The translations under genes were made by a program, and so were the position numbers. A DNA stretch of 64,000 nt from Vibrio fortis. GTDB taxonomy: Bacteria; Pseudomonadota; Gammaproteobacteria; Enterobacterales; Vibrionaceae. Below the pieces are notes generated by a model, which did not search any database, had not been told where the DNA came from, and saw nothing but the letters and a program-made list of their open reading frames with translations. This document shows, piece by piece, positions 54,994-63,939 of this stretch. Positions within the stretch are counted from its first letter, which is position 1; each line of letters opens with the position of its first letter. The DNA is taken from contig NZ_AP025487.1 in the NCBI RefSeq assembly GCF_024347475.1, forward strand, positions 930,001 through 994,000, in the 5' to 3' direction.

Positions 54994-55875
54994 ATGGCAA
55001 ACCAACAGTTACTGCTTAGAAACCTGCACACATTTAACCTTGTTGCGAAGACAATGAGCTTTACGTTGGCAGCACAAGAGTTGCACCTTACCCAAGGGGC
55101 GGTAAGCCATCGAATTAAGGTGTTGGAACAGGAGCTTGGTTTTAGTTTGTTTGTAAGGGGAACGCGAAAGCTCGAGTTGACCAGCGAAGGCTATCGCTTT
55201 CAGTCCACGCTTTCTAAATCTCTTCGCAATATCTTCTCTGAGATTGATGAGATCAATGCCACTGAAATGGAAGGGGAACTCAACATTGCCACGTCGAGTG
55301 GCTTTGCCAGCGGTTGGTTAGTTCCTCGATTAGCTGATTTCAAAGCCAAATATCCCAAGTTCAATGTCAACTTGTTTGCCCATGAAGAGCAGCAGGATTT
55401 TGAGCATAATGACGTTGAAGTCGCAATTTATTTTGATTCAAAAGAGCGAACCAATGTATATCGCAAACGTCTTTTGGGTGAGAAATATATCCCGATATGC
55501 TCACCAAAATACGCCAAACAGCACAACCTCTACCAAGGTGGTTTAGAGTCACTCAAGCACATTAATTTCATTCACGCCAAAGGGTCAAACTCATGGCAAC
55601 GTTGGATGGACTATATGAACTTAGATATTGATATCTATAAGCAGTACTACGGTGTTAGCCACCGAGAGATGGGATTTCTTGCGGCCGAGAACCATTTAGG
55701 AGTCGCGATGGGACGCTATCATTTTGTGAAAGATGCGATTGAATCTGGCGTTTTGGTTACACCATACCCAAGTTTGGAAACTTCCTCTGGCTATGATCTT
55801 TTATGTCCAATCGGCACCGAGAATCGACCTAAAATTCGAACCTTCATTAATTGGGTAGAGGGAGAGCTGAGCTAG
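54994..55875 (+). CDS. LysR-family transcriptional regulator, DsdC-like
   Basis: About 293 residues: an N-terminal winged helix-turn-helix (LAAQELHLTQGAVSHRIKVLEQELGFSLFVR, about residues 25-55) and a two-lobe inducer-binding domain. The layout and sequence resemble DsdC of E. coli, the D-serine-responsive activator, but no D-serine genes are near; the partner is the divergent PTS permease, so a carbohydrate-linked inducer is more likely. Start codons at 54985 (GTG), 54988 and 54994 are possible; GGGTGA before 54994 decides weakly for the last. Probably autoregulated through the shared promoter region. Confidence 0.88.
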   Translation: MANQQLLLRNLHTFNLVAKTMSFTLAAQELHLTQGAVSHRIKVLEQELGFSLFVRGTRKLELTSEGYRFQSTLSKSLRNIFSEIDEINATEMEGELNIATSSGFASGWLVPRLADFKAKYPKFNVNLFAHEEQQDFEHNDVEVAIYFDSKERTNVYRKRLLGEKYIPICSPKYAKQHNLYQGGLESLKHINFIHAKGSNSWQRWMDYMNLDIDIYKQYYGVSHREMGFLAAENHLGVAMGRYHFVKDAIESGVLVTPYPSLETSSGYDLLCPIGTENRPKIRTFINWVEGELS

Positions 55876-55982
55876 GTTAGTTGATTTAGAGATAAAATAG
55901 TTCAAAACAGAATTTATTATCTTTATAACTATCTATCATAATGAAGCCTAATTCTAAGGGACTATTGAATAAGGCTTCAGAC

Positions 55983-56150
55983 ATGAAAATTGCGCTTATC
56001 TTTGCGGTACTGCTGCAAATAGGACAGGCACTTATTTCTCACGGGCTGACTCGCTCTCTTGCTGAGCTGACAGCGTTTGTGTTGGTAGTGGTGTTAGTGA
56101 TGATGCAGAGAAAGGAAAAACAGCCTAAAGCGACACTCACGCAGCAATAG
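55983..56150 (+). CDS. small hydrophobic membrane protein
   Basis: A 55-residue protein, MKIALIFAVLLQIGQALISHG then a second hydrophobic stretch (LTAFVLVVVLVMM) and a basic tail (QRKEKQPKAT). This predicts two membrane spans with a short loop. AAGG lies eight or nine bases before ATG 55983; the frame opens at 55941, but that start has no ribosome-binding site. It follows the LysR gene by about 110 bases on the same strand and precedes a strong terminator. I do not recognise a family, and function is unknown. Confidence 0.6.
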   Translation: MKIALIFAVLLQIGQALISHGLTRSLAELTAFVLVVVLVMMQRKEKQPKATLTQQ

Positions 56151-56212
56151 CCAAGATACTATTTATACGGCAAGCACCCTGAAAATCTCTACAGCAAGAG
56201 CCCTGAAAAGAG

Positions 56213-56249
56213 AACCCTCACCATTGTGGTAATAATGGTGAGGGTTTTT
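56213..56249. terminator. bidirectional terminator before the YeiH-family gene
   Basis: AACCCTCACCATT/AATGGTGAGGGTT, a 13-bp stem with an 8-nt loop and T-run on the plus strand. It lies between convergent genes. Confidence 0.9.
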
Positions 56250-56289
56250 CGTTCTTGATCCACCTGTCTTTGAGCTTGGCGTTTTTAGG

Positions 56290-57210
56290 TTAAGCGAACA
56301 GTAACCAACTTAACGATCCAACAGAGATTAACACCCACATAGTGATGCCAAACATAAGTGGTTTAGGCCCTGCAGCCTTAAGCTTTTCAACCGAGATGCC
56401 ACAGCCAATCAAGAATAGGCAGACAACCAATGCACGCTTCGAAATATCAAAGATTCCCTGATATACGACCTCGAATTGAGGCAATAGATCGCTTATCGCA
56501 ATCGCGGCACAGTAAAAGAAAATGAAGTAGGGAATGGTGATCTTCTTTTGATCGCTCTTAAAGATCATGGCACTCACTAAAGCAATTGGAATGATCCACA
56601 GTGCACGAGCCAGCTTCAATGTCGTTGCTGTTGTTAGCGCTTCTTCGCCATAAGCGGATGCTGCGCCCACTACAGAAGAGGTGTCGTGAATAGCGATTGC
56701 TGCCCATGTGCCGAAGGTATGTTGGCTCAGCTCTAAGGCGTGACCAATCATCGGGAATAGGAATAGGGCAATAGAGTTGAGTACAAATACTGTTGCTAGG
56801 GCCAAGCCAATTTGCTCGTCATCCGCTTTGATCGCGGGAGCAACGGCGGCAATGGCGCTACCGCCACAGATAGCGGTACCGGAAGAGATAAGATAGCCGG
56901 TTGTGCGATCAAGCCCCATGCGCTTTGCTAAGAACCAACCGATGACGAGAGTGCCAATAATGGTTGTGACAATAAGGCCAATACCGTCACCGGTCACGGC
57001 TAGCGCTTTCTCGAATTGAATCCCAAATCCCAATCCGACAATGGAATAAGCAAGTAACTTCTTAGTAATCTTGCCCACTTCAAGATTGCTAGGAACGAAG
57101 CCCAAACTCGCCAATAGAAAGCCGATAACAAGCGCGGTAGGAGAACTCACCCAAGGTGTGAGGCAGAAAAAGGCTGCAAGATAAAAAGGAATGCTTTTGT
57201 TGAAGCTCAT
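56290..57210 (-). CDS. YeiH-family (UPF0324) putative sulfate exporter
   Basis: A 306-residue inner-membrane protein with about nine or ten hydrophobic segments. The family signature [45 protein letters not shown] and [22 protein letters not shown] are present. Members are annotated as putative sulfate or small-anion exporters, with little direct evidence. No partner gene is seen; the start has no strong ribosome-binding site. An inverted repeat lies upstream (57292-57322). Confidence 0.88.
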   Translation of the reverse strand: MSFNKSIPFYLAAFFCLTPWVSSPTALVIGFLLASLGFVPSNLEVGKITKKLLAYSIVGLGFGIQFEKALAVTGDGIGLIVTTIIGTLVIGWFLAKRMGLDRTTGYLISSGTAICGGSAIAAVAPAIKADDEQIGLALATVFVLNSIALFLFPMIGHALELSQHTFGTWAAIAIHDTSSVVGAASAYGEEALTTATTLKLARALWIIPIALVSAMIFKSDQKKITIPYFIFFYCAAIAISDLLPQFEVVYQGIFDISKRALVVCLFLIGCGISVEKLKAAGPKPLMFGITMWVLISVGSLSWLLFA

Positions 57211-57291
57211 AGTGGTGTCAGTATTTATTATTAGATTGAGTTAGAGAGCACTATACGTTTAAATTTTCGATAAGTAAGTCTAAATGAACTG

Positions 57292-57322
57292 AACAAACGT
57301 TTAGAAAAACTGAACGTTTGTT
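57292..57322. repeat. inverted repeat between two minus-strand genes
   Basis: AACAAACGTT and AACGTTTGTT are perfect 10-bp arms around an 11-nt loop. T residues follow only on the plus strand, opposite to the flanking genes, so an operator for the YeiH-family gene is as likely as a terminator. The arms also form part of a partial direct repeat ACTGAAC. Confidence 0.5.
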
Positions 57323-57357
57323 TTTGGCTCTACTATGACGGCTATATTGTGTCTGTG

Positions 57358-59265
57358 TTAGCGAAAATCGCCGCGAATCTCGATAACTTTTTGGCGTAAC
57401 ACTTCACAAGAGGCTTGCTTGGGATCGATAGCATCACCTGCTTCAATCTCCAATTTAGTCCAAAATCGAGTTGGCAGCCCTTTGCAAGCCCGGCCTTTGA
57501 ATCGGCTGAAGTAACTGCCCCACAGGCCCTTTAATGCCATAGGAATCACTGGAACGGGTGAGCGCTTTATAATAAGTTCCATACCTCGCATAAACTCACC
57601 AATCTCTCCATCAGATGTCAGGCGCCCCTCAGGGAAGATACAGACGATGTGGCCATCATGTAGAGCTTGTTCGACTTCATTAAATGCGTTGCGAATAGAG
57701 CGGCGATTTGTTGCTGAAATCGGAATTACTCCAGCACGTTTCAAGAATCGACGGATAGGTGGAAGCTTGGCGTAATCCTCTTCCATCACAAATCGAATCA
57801 AACGAGGACAAACGGCACTCAGTAATAGCGCGTCCATATAGCTTACGTGGTTACAAATAATCAACGCACCGCCCTTTTCTGGCAAGTGATGTAGATTTTT
57901 ATGTTTCACGCGATACATAGTATGAGTAACAACCCAAGTGAAAAACCTGAATGCGTAGATAGGCACTTGATAGACGAGGTACAGCACCACTAGCGTGTTC
58001 ATTGCGGCTAATAAGATGAATAGCTCGACAATGTTCAGTTCCAATAAGCTTAAGCAGACAATGCCAAGTACTGCACTACCCACCATAAATAGCGAGTTGT
58101 AGATATTTAGCCCTGCGATAACCTGTGCTCGTTCGTTCGGTTCCGCTCTAAACTGCATCAGGGCATAGAGAGGTACAATGAAAATACCGCCGGATATACC
58201 AAGAAGCAGCAAATACGCGAACAATGGCCATAACTCTGAATGACCAACAAATTGATTGAACGACTCGAACTGAGGCAGGTTTTCAGGAACGGCTAGTGCC
58301 ATTAGAAGACCAAACAACGAAATACCGAAGCTCCCCATTGGTACGATGCCAATCTCGATACGGTGATTCGAAAGTTTGTCACACGCTAATGAACCGATAG
58401 CAATGCCCACCGAGAACAGCGCTAGCAAGAAAGCAACGGCACTCTCAGTACCATTTAGGTGAATCTTAGTAAAATTTGGGAACTGGGTGAGGTAAGCCGC
58501 ACCCAAAAACCAGAACCAACTGATCGCCATTAATGCTTGGAAGGTTGGTCGATCTTTTTTCGCGATCTTTAAGGTTTGGCGAGTAAGTGCAATTGGTCGC
58601 CATTTGATCTTCATGTCTGGAGCATTACTTGGTGCATTAGGGATAAAACAGCTCGCGCCGTATCCCATCACAGCAAACAGCACAATACAGACAGCGGCAA
58701 CGATCTTTGCACTTTCATGTGAGGCGATAAGCCCCGCGCCTAATGTACCGATTAGGATAGCTAGGAAGGTTCCGGTTTCAACTAAGGCGTTGCCAGACAC
58801 TAATTCTTTTGGTTCGAGTTGCTGGGGAAGCAGTGCGTATTTTACTGGGCCAAAGAAGGCACTTTGCGTCCCCATAAGGAACAGAAGAAGCAGTAAGATA
58901 CCGTAGCTTTCGTAAATAAAGCCAATCGCACCCAGGGACATGATGAGAATTTCGAGCAGCTTTACCTTACGAATAAACCATGACTTTTCGTATTTATCTG
59001 CGAGCACCCCCGCGAGGGCGGAAAATAGGAAAAATGGCAGTATAAACAGACCAGCGGCAAGGTTTATGAAGAGGTTACTTGAAATCGGCAATGTGTCGAC
59101 GCTTGCGAATGCAACAAAGAGTAGCAACACATTTTTGAAGATATTGTCGTTGAAGGCCCCTAAAAACTGGGTAATAAAATAGGGTAGGAACCTTTGTTGT
59201 GTTAACAGCGAAGACTGGCTGCTGCTCTTCATGTGCGAACCTTGTTCATGTGCGACCTTATTCAT
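57358..59265 (-). CDS. fusion of LplT-like MFS lysophospholipid flippase and PlsC acyltransferase
   Basis: A 635-residue inner-membrane protein. Residues 1-420 form a major-facilitator domain (PYFITQFLGAFNDNIFKN, typical of LplT). Residues about 440-635 form a 1-acylglycerol-phosphate acyltransferase domain with NHVSYMD (the NHX4D active site, near 471) and FPEGRLTS (near 541). It should flip lysophospholipid inward and reacylate it. The E. coli partner Aas also has an acyl-ACP synthetase domain; that part is missing here. It follows a TetR gene by 16 bases. A second start at 59232 has a better ribosome-binding site, within a short tandem duplication around both ATGs. Confidence 0.9.
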   Translation of the reverse strand: MNKVAHEQGSHMKSSSQSSLLTQQRFLPYFITQFLGAFNDNIFKNVLLLFVAFASVDTLPISSNLFINLAAGLFILPFFLFSALAGVLADKYEKSWFIRKVKLLEILIMSLGAIGFIYESYGILLLLLFLMGTQSAFFGPVKYALLPQQLEPKELVSGNALVETGTFLAILIGTLGAGLIASHESAKIVAAVCIVLFAVMGYGASCFIPNAPSNAPDMKIKWRPIALTRQTLKIAKKDRPTFQALMAISWFWFLGAAYLTQFPNFTKIHLNGTESAVAFLLALFSVGIAIGSLACDKLSNHRIEIGIVPMGSFGISLFGLLMALAVPENLPQFESFNQFVGHSELWPLFAYLLLLGISGGIFIVPLYALMQFRAEPNERAQVIAGLNIYNSLFMVGSAVLGIVCLSLLELNIVELFILLAAMNTLVVLYLVYQVPIYAFRFFTWVVTHTMYRVKHKNLHHLPEKGGALIICNHVSYMDALLLSAVCPRLIRFVMEEDYAKLPPIRRFLKRAGVIPISATNRRSIRNAFNEVEQALHDGHIVCIFPEGRLTSDGEIGEFMRGMELIIKRSPVPVIPMALKGLWGSYFSRFKGRACKGLPTRFWTKLEIEAGDAIDPKQASCEVLRQKVIEIRGDFR

Positions 59266-59281
59266 TTGCCACTTTAATGGC

Positions 59282-59872
59282 TTACCAATTGGTTAAGTAA
59301 TTTGATAATAAGTTATTAATCAGGTCTTTACCATCAATTGGCTCGGAAGCGAAGAACTTGTCATCGACGCTAAGCAGTGTAATGCCATGTACGCCAGACC
59401 ATAGCACTCGGCTCGCTTTTAATACTTCGTTTTCGGTGTGATGAGGCGCAATAGCCAGCAATAATTGCTCTAACATGCCTGTCATCTTATCGATGCGGCT
59501 TGATTGCCATTGAGGTAGGTTTTCACCGTTCATGTTGTGCTCGAACACGAGCTGCCAACGATTTGGATGCTTAAGAGCAAAATCGTGATAGCAGTATGCC
59601 AGATTAAATAGCGCATCTTGAGGGTTGCTTGATTGCTCGACGGCAACGCCAGCTTCAGCTGAAAGTTCATCTAGTGTTTTCGCAACCACATGCAAAAGCA
59701 GCAGATTGTAGTTACCAAATACATTCACGAGCGTGCTCGGCACATATCCGATCATGTTTGCGATTTTGCGTAGGCTTAACTCATGATATGAGTGTTCCTC
59801 TAAAAATTGAGTCACAGTGTCTAATGTGAGTTGAACTAACTGTTCGCGAGTATGATCGTTTCTTCTGGCCAT
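59282..59872 (-). CDS. TetR/AcrR-family transcriptional regulator
   Basis: A 196-residue repressor. The N-terminal helix-turn-helix covers about residues 25-47 (YHELSLRKIANMIGYVPSTLVNVFGNYNLLLLHVV); the rest is a helical ligand-binding domain. It shares an operon with the LplT-PlsC fusion and so likely controls membrane-lipid remodelling. A palindromic operator (59889-59901) lies 16 bases upstream of its start, which suggests autorepression of the operon. The ligand is unknown; an acyl-CoA or lipid is plausible from context only. Confidence 0.9.
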   Translation of the reverse strand: MARRNDHTREQLVQLTLDTVTQFLEEHSYHELSLRKIANMIGYVPSTLVNVFGNYNLLLLHVVAKTLDELSAEAGVAVEQSSNPQDALFNLAYCYHDFALKHPNRWQLVFEHNMNGENLPQWQSSRIDKMTGMLEQLLLAIAPHHTENEVLKASRVLWSGVHGITLLSVDDKFFASEPIDGKDLINNLLSNYLTNW

Positions 59873-59888
59873 GATGTATTTCTATTAA

Positions 59889-59901
59889 TGAACAACGTTC
59901 A
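59889..59901. promoter_or_regulatory. TetR-type operator TGAAC-N3-GTTCA
   Basis: TGAACAACGTTCA is a perfect inverted repeat with 5-bp arms, extended on both sides by A/T matches. It is immediately upstream of the TetR gene and most likely its autoregulatory site. Confidence 0.65.
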
Positions 59902-60069
59902 ATATTTTAGTCTCCGCCTCTAGTAGGCGTCAATGCTATTGCTCAATAGTGGCTAAATTAATCTCAGCAATATTATGATACATGTGTAGCGGCTGTGAAT
60001 ATTTCATTGTTCATTGTTAACGAGTATGATTAAAGAGTCGAAAGATAAAGAAACCTATAAAGGATAACA

Positions 60070-60978
60070 ATGAAACGATTTTTCTCACTAATCGCGATTA
60101 TGATGGTATCAGTCGCGGTGACACCAATCGCAGAAGCGAAAAAGTTTGGTGGTGGTAAGTCATTTGGTAAGAGTTTCAAAACGGCTCCCGCTCCTAAACA
60201 ACAACAGCAAAACACAAATTCGATTAAGCAAGACCAAGCTGGCAAGACAAATACAGCAGGCTCAAGCAAGAAAGGCTTGATGGGTGGTATCCTAGGCGGG
60301 TTACTGGCTGGTGGCCTTTTAGCAGCGTTCTTCGGTGGCGCTTTTGAAGGTATCCAGTTTATGGATATCTTGATCATGGGCTTGATTGCGTTCCTAGCAT
60401 TCAAATTCCTACGTGGCATGTTGGGTGCAAAACAGGGCTCAATGAACCAGCAACGCGGCCAACAGCCAGCGTTTGGTGGTATGGGTCAAAACAAATTTGA
60501 GCAACCACAACAGCAGCCAAACGTTCATAACTTTGAACAAGCACAACCTCAATCACAAGGTACAGCAGGTGGCTTTGGTTTTGGTGCACAAAGCGATGTT
60601 CCTCATAACTACCCACCGGGCTTTGACCAAGCGGCATTCATTAATGGTTCTCGTGAGCACTACCGTACCCTACAAGGTGCTTGGAACCACAATGAACTGA
60701 ATACGATTGAAGAGTACGTATCGCCAAGCCTGTTTGAAGATCTAAAAGCAGAGCGTAGCAAGCTTGAAGGCGAGCAACACACAGACGTGATGTATGTAGA
60801 CGCAGAAATCGTTCGCGCTGACCATGATGGCAGCAAAGCGCAATTGAGCCTTCAATTTAGCGGTCGCTACCGTGATTCAGTTGAAGGTATCGAAGAAGAT
60901 ATTACTGATATCTGGCACTTAGAGCGTGACCTTACTGCTCCAAATGCACCTTGGCTGATCGTTGGTATCCAAGGTTAA
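60070..60978 (+). CDS. Tim44-like domain membrane protein
   Basis: A 302-residue protein. Signal-like segment 1-23 (ends EAKKFGGGKSFGKS), a low-complexity Gln/Gly-rich region, two hydrophobic segments (GLMGGILGGLLAGGLLAAFFGG and FMDILIMGLIAFLAFKFL, about 75-120), another Gln-rich linker, and a Tim44-like domain at about 190-302 (SREHYRTLQGAWNHNELNTIEEYVSPSLFEDLKAE). The domain is related to the mitochondrial import protein Tim44 and to MRPL45; the bacterial function is unclear. AAAGGAT precedes the ATG. Monocistronic, with a strong terminator. Confidence 0.88.
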   Translation: MKRFFSLIAIMMVSVAVTPIAEAKKFGGGKSFGKSFKTAPAPKQQQQNTNSIKQDQAGKTNTAGSSKKGLMGGILGGLLAGGLLAAFFGGAFEGIQFMDILIMGLIAFLAFKFLRGMLGAKQGSMNQQRGQQPAFGGMGQNKFEQPQQQPNVHNFEQAQPQSQGTAGGFGFGAQSDVPHNYPPGFDQAAFINGSREHYRTLQGAWNHNELNTIEEYVSPSLFEDLKAERSKLEGEQHTDVMYVDAEIVRADHDGSKAQLSLQFSGRYRDSVEGIEEDITDIWHLERDLTAPNAPWLIVGIQG

Positions 60979-61003
60979 TTAATCCAATTTTGTGATTATA
61001 TTG

Positions 61004-61037
61004 AGAGCCCTTGCTGTTATGGCAAGGGCTCTTTTTT
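61004..61037 (+). terminator. terminator of the Tim44-domain gene
   Basis: AGAGCCCTTGC/GCAAGGGCTCT, an 11-bp stem followed by TTTTT, 25 bases after the stop. It also faces the convergent lipoprotein gene. Confidence 0.9.
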
Positions 61038-61058
61038 GGTAGGAAATCATCTTTGAAG

Positions 61059-62306
61059 CTAGGGAATATAGTTCAGAGTATGGTTGTGCAGACTTCCCCA
61101 ATCATAGATCTCAAATTGCAGCTGATTGTCGGTACTTTTCTTGAGAGTAATGATCTCTTCAACGCCACTGGTACCATCGTAGTAACTACCCCAAGGTCCA
61201 TCAGAAAATTGGTCGCGCAGCGTTTCGGATTGAACACTGAGCTTAAGCGATATTGAATCTGAGGGTTCTCCATCACTAATGAACTTATAACCACCCGTCT
61301 TGACGGATTCGGTCTTAAACACGTTCTTCCCATTAACACCACAATCGCCATTCTGGTAGGTTACTTTGGTTAAGGTGTAGCTTTGTTTTGATAAAGTAAG
61401 TTGATAACGAGCGTCATCTGTTGGAGCTGGTGAACAGGTGTTGGCGGTTTCTTGCCAAGTACCATAAAAGGCATCAATACCAAAAGCACTGTGTAAGTCT
61501 TTCCAAGGGCTTTGCTCATCAATCTCAATAGTTGCGGGAAGTGTTGCTGTGACCTCACCATCTTGGTCTCTAAATTGGTTGAAGCCATCGAGTGAGAGCT
61601 CTGTTGGGGTCGTGACAGACGCGCTGGTATCTTTGATCTTGATGATACCAATGCTCGGTGTAAACCAAAGTTCTTGCCTTAATGGAATTTGGTTCAGATC
61701 AATCGCTCCGTATGTTGGCGAGTAAACCGTCACATCAAACCCTAAGGTAAACTCAATATGTATTGCTTCATAAGAACCATGCTGAGTAACAAGGGTCTCA
61801 ATACCGTGGTTTTTCCAGCTTGATAACACGGTGGTATATGCTGGACCTGGGTTCGGTGTAATTGTTGTGGTGACGTCGCTGTAGCCTGCATCTGTTCTTT
61901 CTCCCAACTCGGCATAAGGTGGGAGTAAAAGAAAGGGAGCAGTAGAGAGATCAAATTGAGCACTATAAAGGGTGCCATTAACCATAACTTGGTTGAAGGT
62001 TAACCCGTCGAGGTACAGTCTTTGATCTTTATATTCAAAGAATTGCTTGAATCCGCTATGTGGCCAGTTCAGCGAAAATGTTTCACTGCCATCTGTATGA
62101 ACCGTGACTGGAGAGCTTGTGACTTGATAGCTTTGTCCGGTGCTATCGTCGCTGTATGTCCAAGTCGCTCCATTTTGTGCAGGTAGGTATTCATTGGTAG
62201 AAATAGCAGACGATACCGGGGTAGAAGGAGAACTGGATCCTCCGCCACCGCATGCTGTTAATCCGATAAGACACAGACTCATCATTATCCAATGGGGATT
62301 ACTCAT
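61059..62306 (-). CDS. putative lipoprotein of unknown function
   Basis: A 415-residue secreted protein. The signal peptide ends with the lipobox LTAC (Cys at about residue 19), followed by GGGGSSS, so it should be lipidated and, with no Asp at +2, sorted to the outer membrane. A first globular part (about 35-235, beginning EYLPAQNGATWTYSDD) is rich in Thr, Ser and aromatic residues. A second (about 265-415, FYGTWQETANTCSP) carries two cysteines that could form a disulfide. I recognise no family. AAGGAAAG precedes the ATG. It stands alone, convergent with the Tim44-domain gene. Confidence 0.85.
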   Translation of the reverse strand: MSNPHWIMMSLCLIGLTACGGGGSSSPSTPVSSAISTNEYLPAQNGATWTYSDDSTGQSYQVTSSPVTVHTDGSETFSLNWPHSGFKQFFEYKDQRLYLDGLTFNQVMVNGTLYSAQFDLSTAPFLLLPPYAELGERTDAGYSDVTTTITPNPGPAYTTVLSSWKNHGIETLVTQHGSYEAIHIEFTLGFDVTVYSPTYGAIDLNQIPLRQELWFTPSIGIIKIKDTSASVTTPTELSLDGFNQFRDQDGEVTATLPATIEIDEQSPWKDLHSAFGIDAFYGTWQETANTCSPAPTDDARYQLTLSKQSYTLTKVTYQNGDCGVNGKNVFKTESVKTGGYKFISDGEPSDSISLKLSVQSETLRDQFSDGPWGSYYDGTSGVEEIITLKKSTDNQLQFEIYDWGSLHNHTLNYIP

Positions 62307-62536
62307 GGTTTCTTTCCTTGCTTAGCCTAAGTGATATTGTTCGTTTAATTAGTATTTGCAAGGGAACTCTATGCTCATTGTTTTATAAAATATTGATATG
62401 TATCAATGGATTAATAAGGTCTTTGCACGCTAGGGGATGTGTGATGAGAAGTCTTAAATGCGTCAAATTTTGTAGGTCTACAAAACTTGAACCAAATCTA
62501 TGTTTGAATTGAGATAGATAGAGCGGATGTAGATAC
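62307..62536. other. intergenic, upstream of the lipoprotein gene
   Basis: 230 bases holding the promoter region of the minus-strand lipoprotein and the end of the tRNA array. No further gene is seen. Confidence 0.4.
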
Positions 62537-62562
62537 AAAAAAAGCCAACTCAATGAGTTGGC
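62537..62562 (-). terminator. terminator of the tRNA-Tyr array
   Basis: GCCAACT/AGTTGGC (part of a near-perfect 19-bp palindrome) with seven T on the minus strand, 23 bases past the last tRNA. Confidence 0.9.
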
Positions 62563-62584
62563 TTTTCGATCTCTTAAGAGAATA

Positions 62585-62669
<85 letters not shown>

Positions 62670-62782
62670 AGGGTGTTTTCCCCAGTCTTTAAAAGCTAAA
62701 AGCAATTAAAACATAGGCTCAATTGAAGTTTTCCCAACGATTCAATCGAGGTTTTCTTATCTCTAAAGAGCTAAGAAGAATA

Positions 62783-62867
<85 letters not shown>

Positions 62868-62980
62868 AGGGTGTTTTCCCCAGTCTTTAAAAGCTAAAAG
62901 CAATTAAAACATAGGCTCAATTGAAGTTTTCCCAACGATTCAATCGAGGTTTTCTTATCTCTAAAGAGCTAAGAAGAATA

Positions 62981-63065
<85 letters not shown>

Positions 63066-63178
63066 AGGGTGTTTTCCCCAGTCTTTAAAAGCTAAAAGCA
63101 ATTAAAACATAGGCTCAATTGAAGTTTTCCCAACGATTCAATCGAGGTTTTCTTATCTCTAAAGAGCTAAGAAGAATA

Positions 63179-63263
<85 letters not shown>

Positions 63264-63377
63264 AGGGTGTTTTCCCCAGTCTTTAAAAGCTAAAAGCAAT
63301 TAAAACATAGGCTCAATTGAAGTTTTCCCAACGATTCAATCGAGGTTTTCTTATCTCTTAAAGAGTTAAGAAGAATA

Positions 63378-63462
<85 letters not shown>

Positions 63463-63575
63463 AGGGTGTTTTCCCCAGTCTTTAAAAGCTAAAAGCAATT
63501 AAAACATAGGCTCAATTGAAGTTTTCCCAACGATTCAATTGAGGTTTTCTTATCTCAAAAGAGTTAAGAAGAATA

Positions 63576-63660
<85 letters not shown>

Positions 63661-63751
63661 AGGGTGTTTCCTATCTAAAATAGGCTCAATTGAAGTTTTC
63701 CCAACGATTCAATTGAGGTTTTCTTATCTCTTAAAGAGCTAAGAAGAAATA

Positions 63752-63836
<85 letters not shown>

Positions 63837-63911
63837 AGGGGTGTTTTCCTATCTCTCAGTGGATAGGCTTAAGAAATGTTTTTCCCAACGCATCTCTCAA
63901 GTGCGGAGCGC

Positions 63912-63939
63912 ATCATAGCAAACACGTTTAACCTGTAAA
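63912..63939 (-). promoter_or_regulatory. promoter of the tRNA-Tyr array
   Basis: On the minus strand: TTTACA (-35, 63934-63939), 16 bases, TATGAT (-10, 63912-63917), then the GC-rich discriminator GCGCTCCGC. The discriminator is typical of promoters under stringent (ppGpp/DksA) control. Confidence 0.85.

Noticed and set aside
60030..60419. 129-codon antisense frame in the Tim44-domain gene
   Set aside because: A by-product of the low-complexity Gln/Gly-rich coding sequence on the plus strand.
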